Notes: generated by a model not told the origin, from the letters alone. 64,000 bases of DNA from Bdellovibrio sp. UBA4095 (GCA_002381805.1 DFXZ01000012.1:1-64000); one strand, 5' to 3'. Positions 7,651 through 15,502 are shown, counted from the first letter of the stretch. A program made the numbers and translations.

Positions 7651-7776
7651 AAAGTTGATCAAAACTGGCCAGATGCAAGGCGAAGAGGTTCTTTCGAAGT
7701 GAGGCGTACGCTCAAGTACGTCGCAACGAAGGAAGGTTCTTGCCAACGCAGCAGATGGCTAGTTTTCATCGACCTT
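7651..7776. repeat. Palindromic element, copy 2
   Basis: An imperfect palindrome of about 125 bp. The arms are AAAGTTGATCAAAACTGGCC and GGCTAGTTTTCATCGACCTT, and the centre is GTACGCTCAAGTAC. The right arm contains the stop codon and last five codons (VKVDEN end) of the T4CP-like gene. It resembles dispersed palindromic elements I associate with other proteobacterial genomes, but that is from memory and unchecked. A diverged copy lies at 6579-6700. Confidence 0.75.
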
Positions 7777-9087
7777 CACCACATGAGAGCGTGCTGTGGG
7801 GTACTTCTTGATCACCACACATTCACCGACTCTCAACGATTTAATCACGTTGGGATGAACCCGATACTCTTCGACCTCCCTCTCTGACCTCTCTCCCGTC
7901 CGTACCTGCCACCATAAAAACCTGGTGGTCCTTTCGGTGACCTTCATAACGGACCTGGTTCCGGCCCTTGCGGCAATAGTTTCGGCGCTTTCTGAGTTTG
8001 ATTGCAGGAAGGCATAGAGCGTGGAGATGTTGCCGGTGAGCCTTGCTGCAAAAGTGTCTGATACTTTTTTAAGGTCAGAAAGTTCCTGGTGACTGAGGAC
8101 GAGCGACATTTTTGAACTTCTCGCCCGGTCCGGGAAGCTTGTGAACTCTTCACTAGCAATATCTGCAAACTCGTCGATAAAACACACGAACGGCTTTCGC
8201 TGCGCTTTTGGAATTTCCGCATCTATCTTTGAGGATGTGGCAATGAGATCTCTGAGGATGAACTTAGCAAGGCTCGGCCCTGCAATGCGGTAGCGTCTGG
8301 TATCTAGAAAGATAAACACGATTTTTCGCTCATTAACTGCCTTGAAGAGGTTAATGCCTTGTTTATTTGATTTCAGGTAATCGCCAAAGCTCGTGATCAG
8401 TAAACTCTCTAGCTGGACTTTTAAACCTGATAGGTTTCCGGAAAGTGCTCTATCGATCAGGTATTTGTAGCAATCTTCAGCCAGCGTTTTTATTCTTGCT
8501 TCGGTGCTTGGTATCGCAAGGCACATATCTCGTAGGAAATCCGCCGAGCTGAGGCCCTGGTAAACGCTATGCAGGTCCACCTGCCAGCCGTGCTGATCGC
8601 GTAAATAGCAAAGCGCCGTCATCAGCTTTAATAAATATCCCATCGATTGGTTCTTATAAAACTCTTCCGACCAATTAAAGCTATCTATGATCCGATCTCG
8701 TAGCTCCGTCGCATTGCCATCAGCAATCACATTGTAATGACCAAATAGCCCCTCATGGGAAAGACTGAAGGTTTGCAAGTCTTGCAACCTGCCTAAGTTC
8801 CTCACCTCACTAATCAAAGCATTCATATCCTCCCGATCACCCTTTTGATCCAGCAAAAGCGCCCCATGGCCTTTCTTTAATTGATCCTTAAGGATTTTAG
8901 AAAGTAAAACCGTCTTTCCAAAGCCGCTCGCGCCCAATATATGGACATGATGATTAAGCTCTTGCTGAGAAAGATATTCTTTCTGGGAAAAAGAACCACA
9001 AACCCTCCCAACAAGTAATCCCTCTTTCTGGCAAAGGCCCACTGCTTCCAGCAGGGGCCTTATACTTTTAATGAATAACTTGTTCAT
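7759..9087 (-). CDS. Type IV coupling protein-like ATPase (TraD/VirD4 superfamily)
   Basis: A 442-residue P-loop ATPase of the DNA-pump class. Walker A is GASGFGKT (residues 52-59) and Walker B is VCFIDEFAD (301-309); between them lies LLLDQKGDRED, typical of TraD/HerA motors. In conjugation such proteins deliver the relaxase-DNA complex to the transport channel. No strong N-terminal membrane segments are present, so it is a soluble type that may need a membrane partner. Its ATG overlaps the end of the preceding gene by 20 bp, which suggests translational coupling. Neither a type IV secretion channel nor a classical relaxase is visible in the window. Confidence 0.75.
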   Translation of the reverse strand: MNKLFIKSIRPLLEAVGLCQKEGLLVGRVCGSFSQKEYLSQQELNHHVHILGASGFGKTVLLSKILKDQLKKGHGALLLDQKGDREDMNALISEVRNLGRLQDLQTFSLSHEGLFGHYNVIADGNATELRDRIIDSFNWSEEFYKNQSMGYLLKLMTALCYLRDQHGWQVDLHSVYQGLSSADFLRDMCLAIPSTEARIKTLAEDCYKYLIDRALSGNLSGLKVQLESLLITSFGDYLKSNKQGINLFKAVNERKIVFIFLDTRRYRIAGPSLAKFILRDLIATSSKIDAEIPKAQRKPFVCFIDEFADIASEEFTSFPDRARSSKMSLVLSHQELSDLKKVSDTFAARLTGNISTLYAFLQSNSESAETIAARAGTRSVMKVTERTTRFLWWQVRTGERSEREVEEYRVHPNVIKSLRVGECVVIKKYPTARSHVVKVDEN

Positions 9088-9811
9088 GAGTCTTTTGCGT
9101 TTCAGCTTTAAAGTACTTCGAATAAGGCTGTACCGAAATCCCCTTCGCTCCTTCTGGAATTTCTTTTCTGATTATTTCCACCACCTCAGGCTTTGCACAA
9201 AAGAAGATCACGCCTTCAATATTTGCTTCGATAAACTCTTTCTTTTTCAAATGTTCCAGATATTCTTTGATCCTATCCCGGTAAAGCTTCGGATTCTTCT
9301 TAGCCACCTCAAGCTCTAAAAAATATGCTTTATCATTTTTCTTTTTGCATAAAGCATCTGGCAGATCCTTAAAACTTCTTAGAAAAAACGGAATCTCCCT
9401 CAGCTTCGTCTCCGACTGCCAGTTCAATAGAAAACCTAACTCCTCAAAACGGATTCTTAAATCATTAAGCATCAAATCGTGATTTAATCTCGGCGGAAAA
9501 ACACTTCTCTCCCTGATCGGCACCTTCACATCCGGAAAAGCCTTCTTAACCTCTTCATAGCCCTTGGTCGACGGTCGCATCAAACACGACAAAGACATCT
9601 CCTTATCCTTGGTTTCGATTAAGCCCTCATCCAGTAACCTTTGAAGCCTCTCCTCAACCTTCGCCCCTTCAAAAAATTTGCGAATGATCTGATCCATCGT
9701 CATATACTTCATCTCTAACAGATATAAAACGATCGCTAGATCCTTCTTTCTTTCCTCCGGTAGAACAGCTACCTTTTTTTCCGCCTGCACACTTTTCACA
9801 AACTGGTTCAT
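9068..9811 (-). CDS. Replication-relaxation family protein A
   Basis: A 247-residue protein. An N-terminal winged helix (about 20-90: DLAIVLYLLEMKYMTMDQI, then RLQRLLDEGLIE and STKGYEEV) is followed by a second domain with the family's conserved residues: Asn110-His111-Asp112, Pro151-Asp152, and Glu166-Leu-Glu168 with Lys and Tyr downstream. The PD...ELE pattern recalls PD-(D/E)XK nucleases, but the family's chemistry is not established to my knowledge. Start at 9811 because AAGGAAG lies five bases upstream; the longer frame lacks a ribosome site. It is the middle gene of a three-gene operon with a paralogue upstream and the coupling ATPase downstream. Confidence 0.7.
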   Translation of the reverse strand: MNQFVKSVQAEKKVAVLPEERKKDLAIVLYLLEMKYMTMDQIIRKFFEGAKVEERLQRLLDEGLIETKDKEMSLSCLMRPSTKGYEEVKKAFPDVKVPIRERSVFPPRLNHDLMLNDLRIRFEELGFLLNWQSETKLREIPFFLRSFKDLPDALCKKKNDKAYFLELEVAKKNPKLYRDRIKEYLEHLKKKEFIEANIEGVIFFCAKPEVVEIIRKEIPEGAKGISVQPYSKYFKAETQKTHEQVIH

Positions 9812-9896
9812 TAAAACTTCCTTTCTTTTAAAAGTTTTAAAACCCACACTGCAAAAACTAAAACAGGCTCCGTCCAAATTAAACTCTACCTCACCC

Positions 9897-10649
9897 TTAA
9901 TGTCCGGATCTCTTTCCGAAAAACTGATCCAGCATCATCACCTCTATTAAATCTCCATAGATCTCAATTTCTTTCTTAACCCGCTCATAACTCATCGGCC
10001 TCGCACACACATACAATACCCTATCAAAAACCCTCAAACGCTCATCACTCGATCTCATCATCATCACATATCGTCTGATTTTCTCTTCCAACACCTTCCT
10101 CGGCTTAACCGAATACTCCAGCTCAAATGCAACCTTCTCCCCCCTCTCATTAACAAACAACCCGTCCGGAACATGACTCAGCACCAACCCTCCCGCTAAC
10201 TCCCGACTCGATCTCAATCTCTTATCGCTCACCCAACAACTCGCAGCTCTCCTATTTTCCAGCATAATCCTCGATTCCAAAACCAACCTGTCATGATCAA
10301 AAGTCCTGTGATCTATCGTAAAGCTCGGACCCAACGGATCTAACGACAATCTACCCTTCCGCAACACCTCGTAACCTTTATTCGTCAGCAAATAAAACCT
10401 CGCCCTATGCGAAAAACTATAAGCTGCCTTCAAAAAACCCGCCTTCGTCAATTGCTGAAGTCTCCTCGTAGCCCACTCGTTCGACTTCGCCCCCTCACCA
10501 TTCTGTAACCTTGAAAAAAATTTCTCGAATACATTCTGGAGACTCGCAAACTTCATCTCCAAAATGTATTCGAGAATATCGTAATCGCGCTCCACTAAAA
10601 CAACCGCGCGATATCGTATTGATTTCTTCTTCTCAAAAACTAAAGACAT
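9897..10649 (-). CDS. Replication-relaxation family protein B
   Basis: A 250-residue paralogue of the next gene. The N-terminal winged helix (about 18-100) has RDYDILEYILEMKF, ATRRLQQLTKAGFL and YLLTNKGYEVL. The C-terminal domain has FDHDRL, VPDGLF, AFELEYSVK and KIRRYV in the family's order. It is the first gene of the operon, with GAGGAG six bases before ATG. A G-rich tract and the 162-nt palindrome lie upstream, so this protein and its paralogue are candidates for recognising or nicking that structure. This is inference from position. Confidence 0.7.
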   Translation of the reverse strand: MSLVFEKKKSIRYRAVVLVERDYDILEYILEMKFASLQNVFEKFFSRLQNGEGAKSNEWATRRLQQLTKAGFLKAAYSFSHRARFYLLTNKGYEVLRKGRLSLDPLGPSFTIDHRTFDHDRLVLESRIMLENRRAASCWVSDKRLRSSRELAGGLVLSHVPDGLFVNERGEKVAFELEYSVKPRKVLEEKIRRYVMMMRSSDERLRVFDRVLYVCARPMSYERVKKEIEIYGDLIEVMMLDQFFGKRSGH

Positions 10650-10677
10650 AAAAACTCCTCAGATAAATAAATCTTTT

Positions 10678-10694
10678 CCCCGCCCCCCTCCCCT
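10678..10694 (-). promoter_or_regulatory. G-rich tract in operon leader
   Basis: The minus strand reads GGGGAGGGGGGCGGGG about 30 bp before the first replication-relaxation gene. It could form a G-quadruplex or a similar structure in the leader RNA or the non-template strand. Its function is unknown. Confidence 0.35.
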
Positions 10695-10712
10695 TGAAAA
10701 AAATAATATAAA

Positions 10713-10874
10713 GGCCCACTCCCAAGAAGTTACCACTTCCATACCTGGCTCCCGTTTGGGCTGGAGTCCCTAGTAAACTTCCCGCTCTCGTAGGGAGTGG
10801 GAAGTTTACTAGGGGTGGAGGACCGAACGGGAGCCAGGTATGGGGTTTTGCTTGCAAAACCCTGGGAGTGGGCC
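10713..10874. other. 162-nt branched palindrome, candidate origin
   Basis: Three nested perfect arms: 10713-10724 pairs with 10863-10874, 10739-10756 with 10826-10843, and 10769-10783 with 10799-10813. On the right side an extra perfect hairpin (GGGTTTTGC-TT-GCAAAACCC, about 10843-10862) branches off, and on the left a small one (AAGT-TACC-ACTT). The folded strand would be a branched rod in either DNA or RNA. It lies between the divergent mobilisation-like operon and a small basic protein gene. Candidate roles are oriT, a rolling-circle or single-strand origin, or a structured regulatory RNA. Confidence 0.8.
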
Positions 10875-10892
10875 GCGCATTACACCTGCATC

Positions 10893-10930
10893 TTGGGTGC
10901 GCGAATGGTTTCCCGAATCCTTGCACCCAA
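10893..10930. other. Second inverted repeat next to the branched palindrome
   Basis: Perfect 8-bp arms TTGGGTGC and GCACCCAA separated by 22 bp, 18 bp to the right of the large palindrome. This resembles the satellite inverted repeats beside nick sites in many transfer origins. No nick-site consensus could be identified. Confidence 0.5.
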
Positions 10931-11055
10931 CGATCAAAAATTCCGATTTCTCGCCGCGCACCGGATAGCAAATTTCGCCCACCTGACGACAACTGAAAAC
11001 AACGATCACCACAAATTTTGCTTATATTTTTATCCACATAACAATAGGAGAACGT

Positions 11056-11466
11056 ATGGAAGAATCGATTCAACCAAAACAAACTGACAAAAGCAGTAAT
11101 AAGTCCGCCGAAACCAAGAACAAGAAACAACCGACAAGTAAGGAGAAAGACACAAAGCAATCAGCCCTTAAGAAAATTGACCCGGAATGCGCCAAACTGC
11201 TTTCCGCTATTAAAGATAAAGCCAATAAAAAAGAATTCGGTCGCAAAATTCGCGATTCAGAAATTATCCAGTTAGCGCTCGGACTTATCGAAAATAAACA
11301 TATTGAAGCCCTACAGGAAGCCACCTACAGCGAACAAGACCGACTCAAGTTTGCCCACATGGAGTTTCAAAAATCACATGGCAAAATCAGCCTGGATCAA
11401 TTCATCGGAAAACTGCTGCGCGGCGAAGTTCCCGGAACACTTAAAGGCATTACGACCTCACAGTAA
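11056..11466 (+). CDS. Small basic protein, possible relaxosome or DNA-binding accessory
   Basis: A 136-residue protein with a strongly charged, Lys/Ser/Thr-rich N-terminal tail (residues 1-40) and a helical remainder (RKIRDSEIIQLALGLI, FAHMEFQKSHGKISLDQFIGKLL). I recognise no family with certainty; the DSEIIQLALGLI helix resembles part of RHH or MobC-type accessory proteins. The ribosome site AGGAG is six bases upstream of ATG. It is divergent from the replication-relaxation operon across the branched palindrome, as small origin-binding proteins often are, and is followed by a strong terminator. Confidence 0.6.
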   Translation: MEESIQPKQTDKSSNKSAETKNKKQPTSKEKDTKQSALKKIDPECAKLLSAIKDKANKKEFGRKIRDSEIIQLALGLIENKHIEALQEATYSEQDRLKFAHMEFQKSHGKISLDQFIGKLLRGEVPGTLKGITTSQ

Positions 11467-11491
11467 GAAATTCGACATATGGTTGGTGCGC

Positions 11492-11521
11492 GGGTGAAAT
11501 CAAATTCATTTCACCCTTTTT
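11492..11521 (+). terminator. Rho-independent terminator
   Basis: Perfect 9-bp stem GGGTGAAAT / ATTTCACCC with a seven-base loop, then five T, 26 bp after the stop of the small basic protein gene. Confidence 0.85.
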
Positions 11522-11523
11522 CA

Positions 11524-11563
11524 CCCGATTTCATGAAAAATCATGATTTCTCATGAATTCGGG
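11524..11563. promoter_or_regulatory. 40-bp palindrome with three phased TCATGA sites
   Basis: CCCGA and TCGGG form the ends of a 40-bp inverted repeat with two mismatches. Within it TCATGA occurs at 11531, 11541 and 11551, exactly 10 bp apart, so all three face the same side of the helix. This is the pattern of a cooperative binding site for a dimeric DNA-binding protein. The remaining spacer to 11809 shows no gene and only AT-rich sequence. Confidence 0.6.
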
Positions 11564-11809
11564 ATGAAATAAAATGATAACAAATGAGAACCTAAGAATG
11601 CGAAATTACTCAACCTTTTTAACTAACCCCTTGAAACCATTTTGCTATTAAAAACAGGTTCTTATACCTCTGGAAGTTCTGGCACTTAAAAAGACCTCTT
11701 GATAGGGTTACTTGGCTTAGCTCATCCTAGTCTAATCCATGTTTGCAGGAATATCCTTCACTTCTTGTCGATGGTCCCGATGTGTTAGACTTCCCTCACA
11801 AGGAAAATC

Positions 11810-12589
11810 ATGCAGAACCAGTTATTGCCCAGTGTGCTTTTAATAGTTTCAACTATTTTTTTCTTCACAATGGAGAGACTTAGACCTGGTCGTGAACTTC
11901 CTCACGTCAAGGGTTGGTACTGGAGAGCACTTTTGATTAACCTTACGCAACTATTATTAGTGAGTATTGCAGGTGTTACCTGGAATAAATACTTTCGTGA
12001 GTACAGCATTTTTAAGGTCGACCTTTCAAATCAACCTGCAGTAAATGGCTTGTTCTTTTGGTTCATCGGTACTTTTGTTTTTTACTGGTGGCATCGTTTA
12101 CGTCATCAGAACGGCTGGTGGGTAATGTTTCACCAACTGCATCACAGTCCAAAGAGAATCGAGGTGCTGACCTCTTTTTACAAACACCCTTTAGAAATCG
12201 CAACAAATTCAATCCTCATAGGATTTATAATCTATTTTGTTTTCGGAGGAACTGGCGAAGACGGAGCCTGGTACGCATTCTTCGCGGCCACTGGAGAATA
12301 TTTTTACCATGCTAATATTAGAACTCCAAAATGGATAGGACTCATCATCCAGCGCCCCGAACACCACTCAATTCACCATCAGCTTGATGTTCACAATTTC
12401 AACTTTGGCGATTTAACCTGGTGGGACCGCCTTTTTGGAACCTTTAAAGACGCAGACGAATTTACCTCCGCTTGCGGCTTCCCTAGCGACAATGAAAGAA
12501 AATTCAAAGAGATATTAACTTTCCGGGACGTCTATGCAGATTCATTAAACTCATCAACGCCTGGAAGCACACTGACTACATCAGGCTGA
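11810..12589 (+). CDS. Fatty acid hydroxylase / sterol desaturase family membrane protein
   Basis: A 259-residue integral membrane di-iron oxygenase. The histidine clusters are in family order: HRLRH (95-99), HQLHH (108-112) and EHHSIHH (184-190), with further histidines at 126 and 167. Hydrophobic segments lie at about 6-20, 40-55, 80-94 and 132-146. Members hydroxylate or desaturate lipid substrates using O2; the substrate here is unknown and could be a membrane lipid. It is monocistronic. The last 15 residues (SSTPGST and so on) look disordered. Confidence 0.85.
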   Translation: MQNQLLPSVLLIVSTIFFFTMERLRPGRELPHVKGWYWRALLINLTQLLLVSIAGVTWNKYFREYSIFKVDLSNQPAVNGLFFWFIGTFVFYWWHRLRHQNGWWVMFHQLHHSPKRIEVLTSFYKHPLEIATNSILIGFIIYFVFGGTGEDGAWYAFFAATGEYFYHANIRTPKWIGLIIQRPEHHSIHHQLDVHNFNFGDLTWWDRLFGTFKDADEFTSACGFPSDNERKFKEILTFRDVYADSLNSSTPGSTLTTSG

Positions 12590-12721
12590 ATGACTCCTTT
12601 TCGTATCATTCTGAGACAGACGTCATCGAGGCCCATTTTCGTCCGATTGACAGAACCTACTGAATGCGGCCTCGTTTAGCTCTAGAAGACGTGGCATAAT
12701 GGTTGCACTATTCAATCCATA

Positions 12722-14221
12722 ATGACGACTTCATTATTCCTTGCACTCATTCTTAGTTTTACCCCCGAGCGAGGGCTGGCGGCAGCAGAACGCTGTGAAT
12801 GGGTCTTTCAGAGGACTCCGGAGCAGTTGAAGTCGGATACACCTTCTGCTTCCGGCCTCGAGCAAAAAGACTTTGATTCCATAAAAACCCAGGAACAATT
12901 CGAAGCCTATGCAAAAAAATTAATAGCTCAAAAGACAGATCCAATTAGTTTGATCATTGCCCTTTGGGAAACTCGCCTTGCCAAAGATGCGAACTGGCTT
13001 ACAGGTGATATTCTCAAGGTCCTTCTAAACCTAGAAACTAAATTTAAGCTGACTTTGCCAACAACGCCTTTCCCGCATACAGACTTGCGGTTTATTCATA
13101 CGACTTCCATTAAGAGTCGTTTCGACATTGAACGGTATGTGATTGCCCGCATGTTCATGACGGAAGGACCCGCAGTAATAAATCAGAGACTGCTCGAATC
13201 AAATTATGTCAAAGAGAATAAACTGAGCGCTATGGAGGTTGAAGCAATTACGGCTACAACCACAACACGCATCAGTCAGTTGCGGGACTGGTACGCCACT
13301 CGATCCGCCCTTGGTGCTGACCTTGGAAAGATTTTTTCTGAGCAAAGTGCGCAGCTCGAAAAAAGTCAAAGCGAAGGTCTCAGCAAAGACATGATTAACC
13401 ACACTATACTGAACTTAGTAACTGGTGATGGGGCTAAAAATCCAGATCTCCGAATTGTTTGGCGCGTGAACTATCCAGAATCCCCCGTATCCGTTTCGAA
13501 TCAATACTGGCATCTCCGACCGACGAAAAAAATCACCGTCGATTACGTCATGGAGGCCAATCCACTACAACCCTTCGTGCGCGTAAACCGTTTTATGGGG
13601 CACCCGGCACCTGACTTTAGATTTTTCGAAAATGTTTACAAGAACTATCAAGACCGAATCCGCGACGAAATAGTGCTGAAGGTGAAAGAGGTCGAATCCA
13701 AATTACCTGAAGTCCGACAGTCCTATGGAATCGTGTTTGAAAGTCAACTCAATGAGGCCATAGGAACTATTAGAGTCTTTGACGGCACTCCCCGCCGTAT
13801 CAACGATATTTTTCGCCCGGGTCGAGCGGAATCCTCACCTGTCTTACCTCTTGAGGCCATCTTTAAAGCGCGAAACATTCCCGTCAGTTTTATTAAGCAT
13901 TTGGAAAAAATGCGCGCAAATGATGCCTATACTCCCGTTTTTGAAATCGGCAAGTTGTCTTTGGAAGGATCACCCAGGGCACGTGATCGTTCAATGAAAG
14001 CCCTAGAACTATTTTTGCTGCAATACTTTTTGAGCCGCTATCCCAACGGTTTATACTTAGTTCATGTTGCTAGCGAAGCTCATCTAAAGCTCTATGAGAA
14101 GCGTTACGGGTTTAAAATTATCGAGACGGTGCCGATTCCAGGAACTGACAATGTGGAGCATATCCTCGGCCTATCAGGAAACGAATTTCGCGCAGCCCTG
14201 CTAAAGAGGCTCGGCATCTAG
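12722..14221 (+). CDS. Exported protein with a C-terminal GNAT-like domain
   Basis: A 499-residue protein with a signal-peptide-like N-terminus (residues 1-21, ending GLAAA). The middle region is helical and unrecognised. The last 125 residues read like an acyltransferase fold: FEIGKLSLE, then an arginine-containing turn, an amphipathic helix (ALELFLLQYFL) and KLYEKRYGFKIIE, as in GNAT or autoinducer-synthase-type proteins. A GNAT domain outside the cytoplasm would lack acyl-CoA, so either the leader is not cleaved or the fold has another use. No Shine-Dalgarno precedes ATG; an extended -10 (TGGCATAAT, 12692-12700) would give a leader of about 15 bases. A short frame (MVALFNP) ends on the start codon. 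Confidence 0.6.
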   Translation: MTTSLFLALILSFTPERGLAAAERCEWVFQRTPEQLKSDTPSASGLEQKDFDSIKTQEQFEAYAKKLIAQKTDPISLIIALWETRLAKDANWLTGDILKVLLNLETKFKLTLPTTPFPHTDLRFIHTTSIKSRFDIERYVIARMFMTEGPAVINQRLLESNYVKENKLSAMEVEAITATTTTRISQLRDWYATRSALGADLGKIFSEQSAQLEKSQSEGLSKDMINHTILNLVTGDGAKNPDLRIVWRVNYPESPVSVSNQYWHLRPTKKITVDYVMEANPLQPFVRVNRFMGHPAPDFRFFENVYKNYQDRIRDEIVLKVKEVESKLPEVRQSYGIVFESQLNEAIGTIRVFDGTPRRINDIFRPGRAESSPVLPLEAIFKARNIPVSFIKHLEKMRANDAYTPVFEIGKLSLEGSPRARDRSMKALELFLLQYFLSRYPNGLYLVHVASEAHLKLYEKRYGFKIIETVPIPGTDNVEHILGLSGNEFRAALLKRLGI

Positions 14222-14865
14222 GCTTTATTTGGCTTTAGAATCTGCTCCACCACTGCCAAGCACAATGCCGCTTGCAGTTCAAATTGCTCTTGGCTTCGCT
14301 GGGTACCTGCAGCGATACAACCACCCAGAACTGTCATATGAATTTTTAAGGCCGCTGCGGCAACATCATCTACGGGACCGTAGAGCTTTCTTCCTATGGC
14401 CTCGTGGATATAGGCTTCAATACGCAGTCTCGCCTTTTCTAAAAAAACTTTGTTGGGGATGTTTACGTTCACTTGGGTAGTGCACAGGTAGTAATAATAA
14501 ACTAACAGACTGCTATCAGCCGGATAGTGTTGAACCCAACCAAACATCGCTTTTATATAGGCACTCACGGGATTGAAAGACTCTTGATTGCGAGCTTTAA
14601 AGAGCTGGTCGTCTATATAGACATAGGCCTTTTTAATAACATAGACCAAGGCTTCTTGAGAAACGTCACGGCCGGCTTGATTAAAATGATAGCGAATTGT
14701 ACCGAAAGCCACGCCCACTTCTTTAGCCAAATCTTGCAGGACAATATTAGCAGCCCCCTTCTGATACTGGAGCTGAGTAAAAGCCTCTAAAATATCGGTT
14801 TCGGTAGAGCCCGCGCTCGGTTGGGGCTTTTTTGATGTCGTTTTTTTGACTTTTTCTTTGTTCAT
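14218..14865 (-). CDS. TetR family transcriptional regulator
   Basis: A 215-residue regulator. After a Lys-rich tail (residues 1-20), the helix-turn-helix lies at about 24-70, including VLQDLAKEVGVAFGTIRYHFN, which is typical of TetR proteins (HTH followed by the YHF turn). The C-terminal part is helical and would bind a ligand. ATG 14865 is chosen because the longer frame begins inside AT-rich DNA with no ribosome site. It is convergent with the preceding gene, and the two stop codons share the bases CTAG. Its target is unknown; the secreted-protein cluster to the right is divergent and is the nearest candidate. Confidence 0.85.
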   Translation of the reverse strand: MNKEKVKKTTSKKPQPSAGSTETDILEAFTQLQYQKGAANIVLQDLAKEVGVAFGTIRYHFNQAGRDVSQEALVYVIKKAYVYIDDQLFKARNQESFNPVSAYIKAMFGWVQHYPADSSLLVYYYYLCTTQVNVNIPNKVFLEKARLRIEAYIHEAIGRKLYGPVDDVAAAALKIHMTVLGGCIAAGTQRSQEQFELQAALCLAVVEQILKPNKA

Positions 14866-15001
14866 ATTGTTAATAATAACAAATTTATATGTAAAACTTA
14901 TAATAAAAAAGCAGCCTAAATTCAATACAATCGATCTGAATAGAATTTAGCCACTCAAACCTCACTTAATTTGGACTTTGTGTCTTTTTATAACTAAATC
15001 T

Positions 15002-15029
15002 TTGCTAAAATTAATAATTGATATATATT
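15002..15029 (+). promoter_or_regulatory. Probable sigma-70 promoter
   Basis: TTGCTA, a 16-bp spacer and TATATT in AT-rich DNA, about 45 bp upstream of the first gene of the small secreted-protein cluster. It is divergent from the TetR gene, so the regulator could act here. Confidence 0.45.
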
Positions 15030-15074
15030 GCATCGCATCAGTCTGGTAGACGAAAGAAAAGGAGACTTATACAC

Positions 15075-15485
15075 ATGAAAAAGTATTTTTTTACACTTAT
15101 ATTCATGACTTTCACTTCGGGAGCTTCAGCGGCAGTGACCTGTTTTAATTTTGTGAATGGCAAAGGTCCACATAAACTCGCAAACTTCGCTCTTGCAGCC
15201 CCCGCAACTCGGGTGTGCATCAGCCCAGTAAATATGGTTTTCTCCGACTCCATCGGAGACTTGGCCAGAGTTGGACATGAGATATTGCGAACGGGTCGAT
15301 GTGCAGGCTACTGCCATGAGTTCGCTCTGAATTACGGAAACATCAACGGCCAAAACGTAGACCTCAACGATGCTACGATTTCGATCAACGCCGCAACGGA
15401 ATCTCATCTTGGATTACTCAATGGTGTTCTATCAATTCAGAGTGGCAGAAGCTTTCTCGAAGAATTTTTAATAATAGGTCTTTAA
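15075..15485 (+). CDS. Small secreted protein, cluster member 1
   Basis: A 136-residue protein with a signal peptide (residues 1-20, ending GASAA) and a mature part with four cysteines (VTC, RVC, GRC and GYCHE), which suggests disulfides in the periplasm or outside. No known domain. ATG 15075 is preferred over the longer frame because AGGAG lies about ten bases upstream. It is the first of three co-directional small secreted proteins with gaps of 17 and 16 bp, so it is almost certainly in an operon. Confidence 0.65.
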   Translation: MKKYFFTLIFMTFTSGASAAVTCFNFVNGKGPHKLANFALAAPATRVCISPVNMVFSDSIGDLARVGHEILRTGRCAGYCHEFALNYGNINGQNVDLNDATISINAATESHLGLLNGVLSIQSGRSFLEEFLIIGL

Positions 15486-15502
15486 AACTAGGAGTTACAA
15501 AA

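Noticed and set aside
4884..7776. Integron cassette array with attC sites
   Set aside because: The spacing of unrelated genes by palindromic repeats suggested it, but I found no GTTRRRY / RYYYAAC core pair at the ends of either repeat type and no integron integrase in the window.
10633..11160. Several open frames across the branched palindrome on both strands
   Set aside because: They arise from the GC-rich inverted arms, overlap each other and the divergent gene, and lack ribosome sites.
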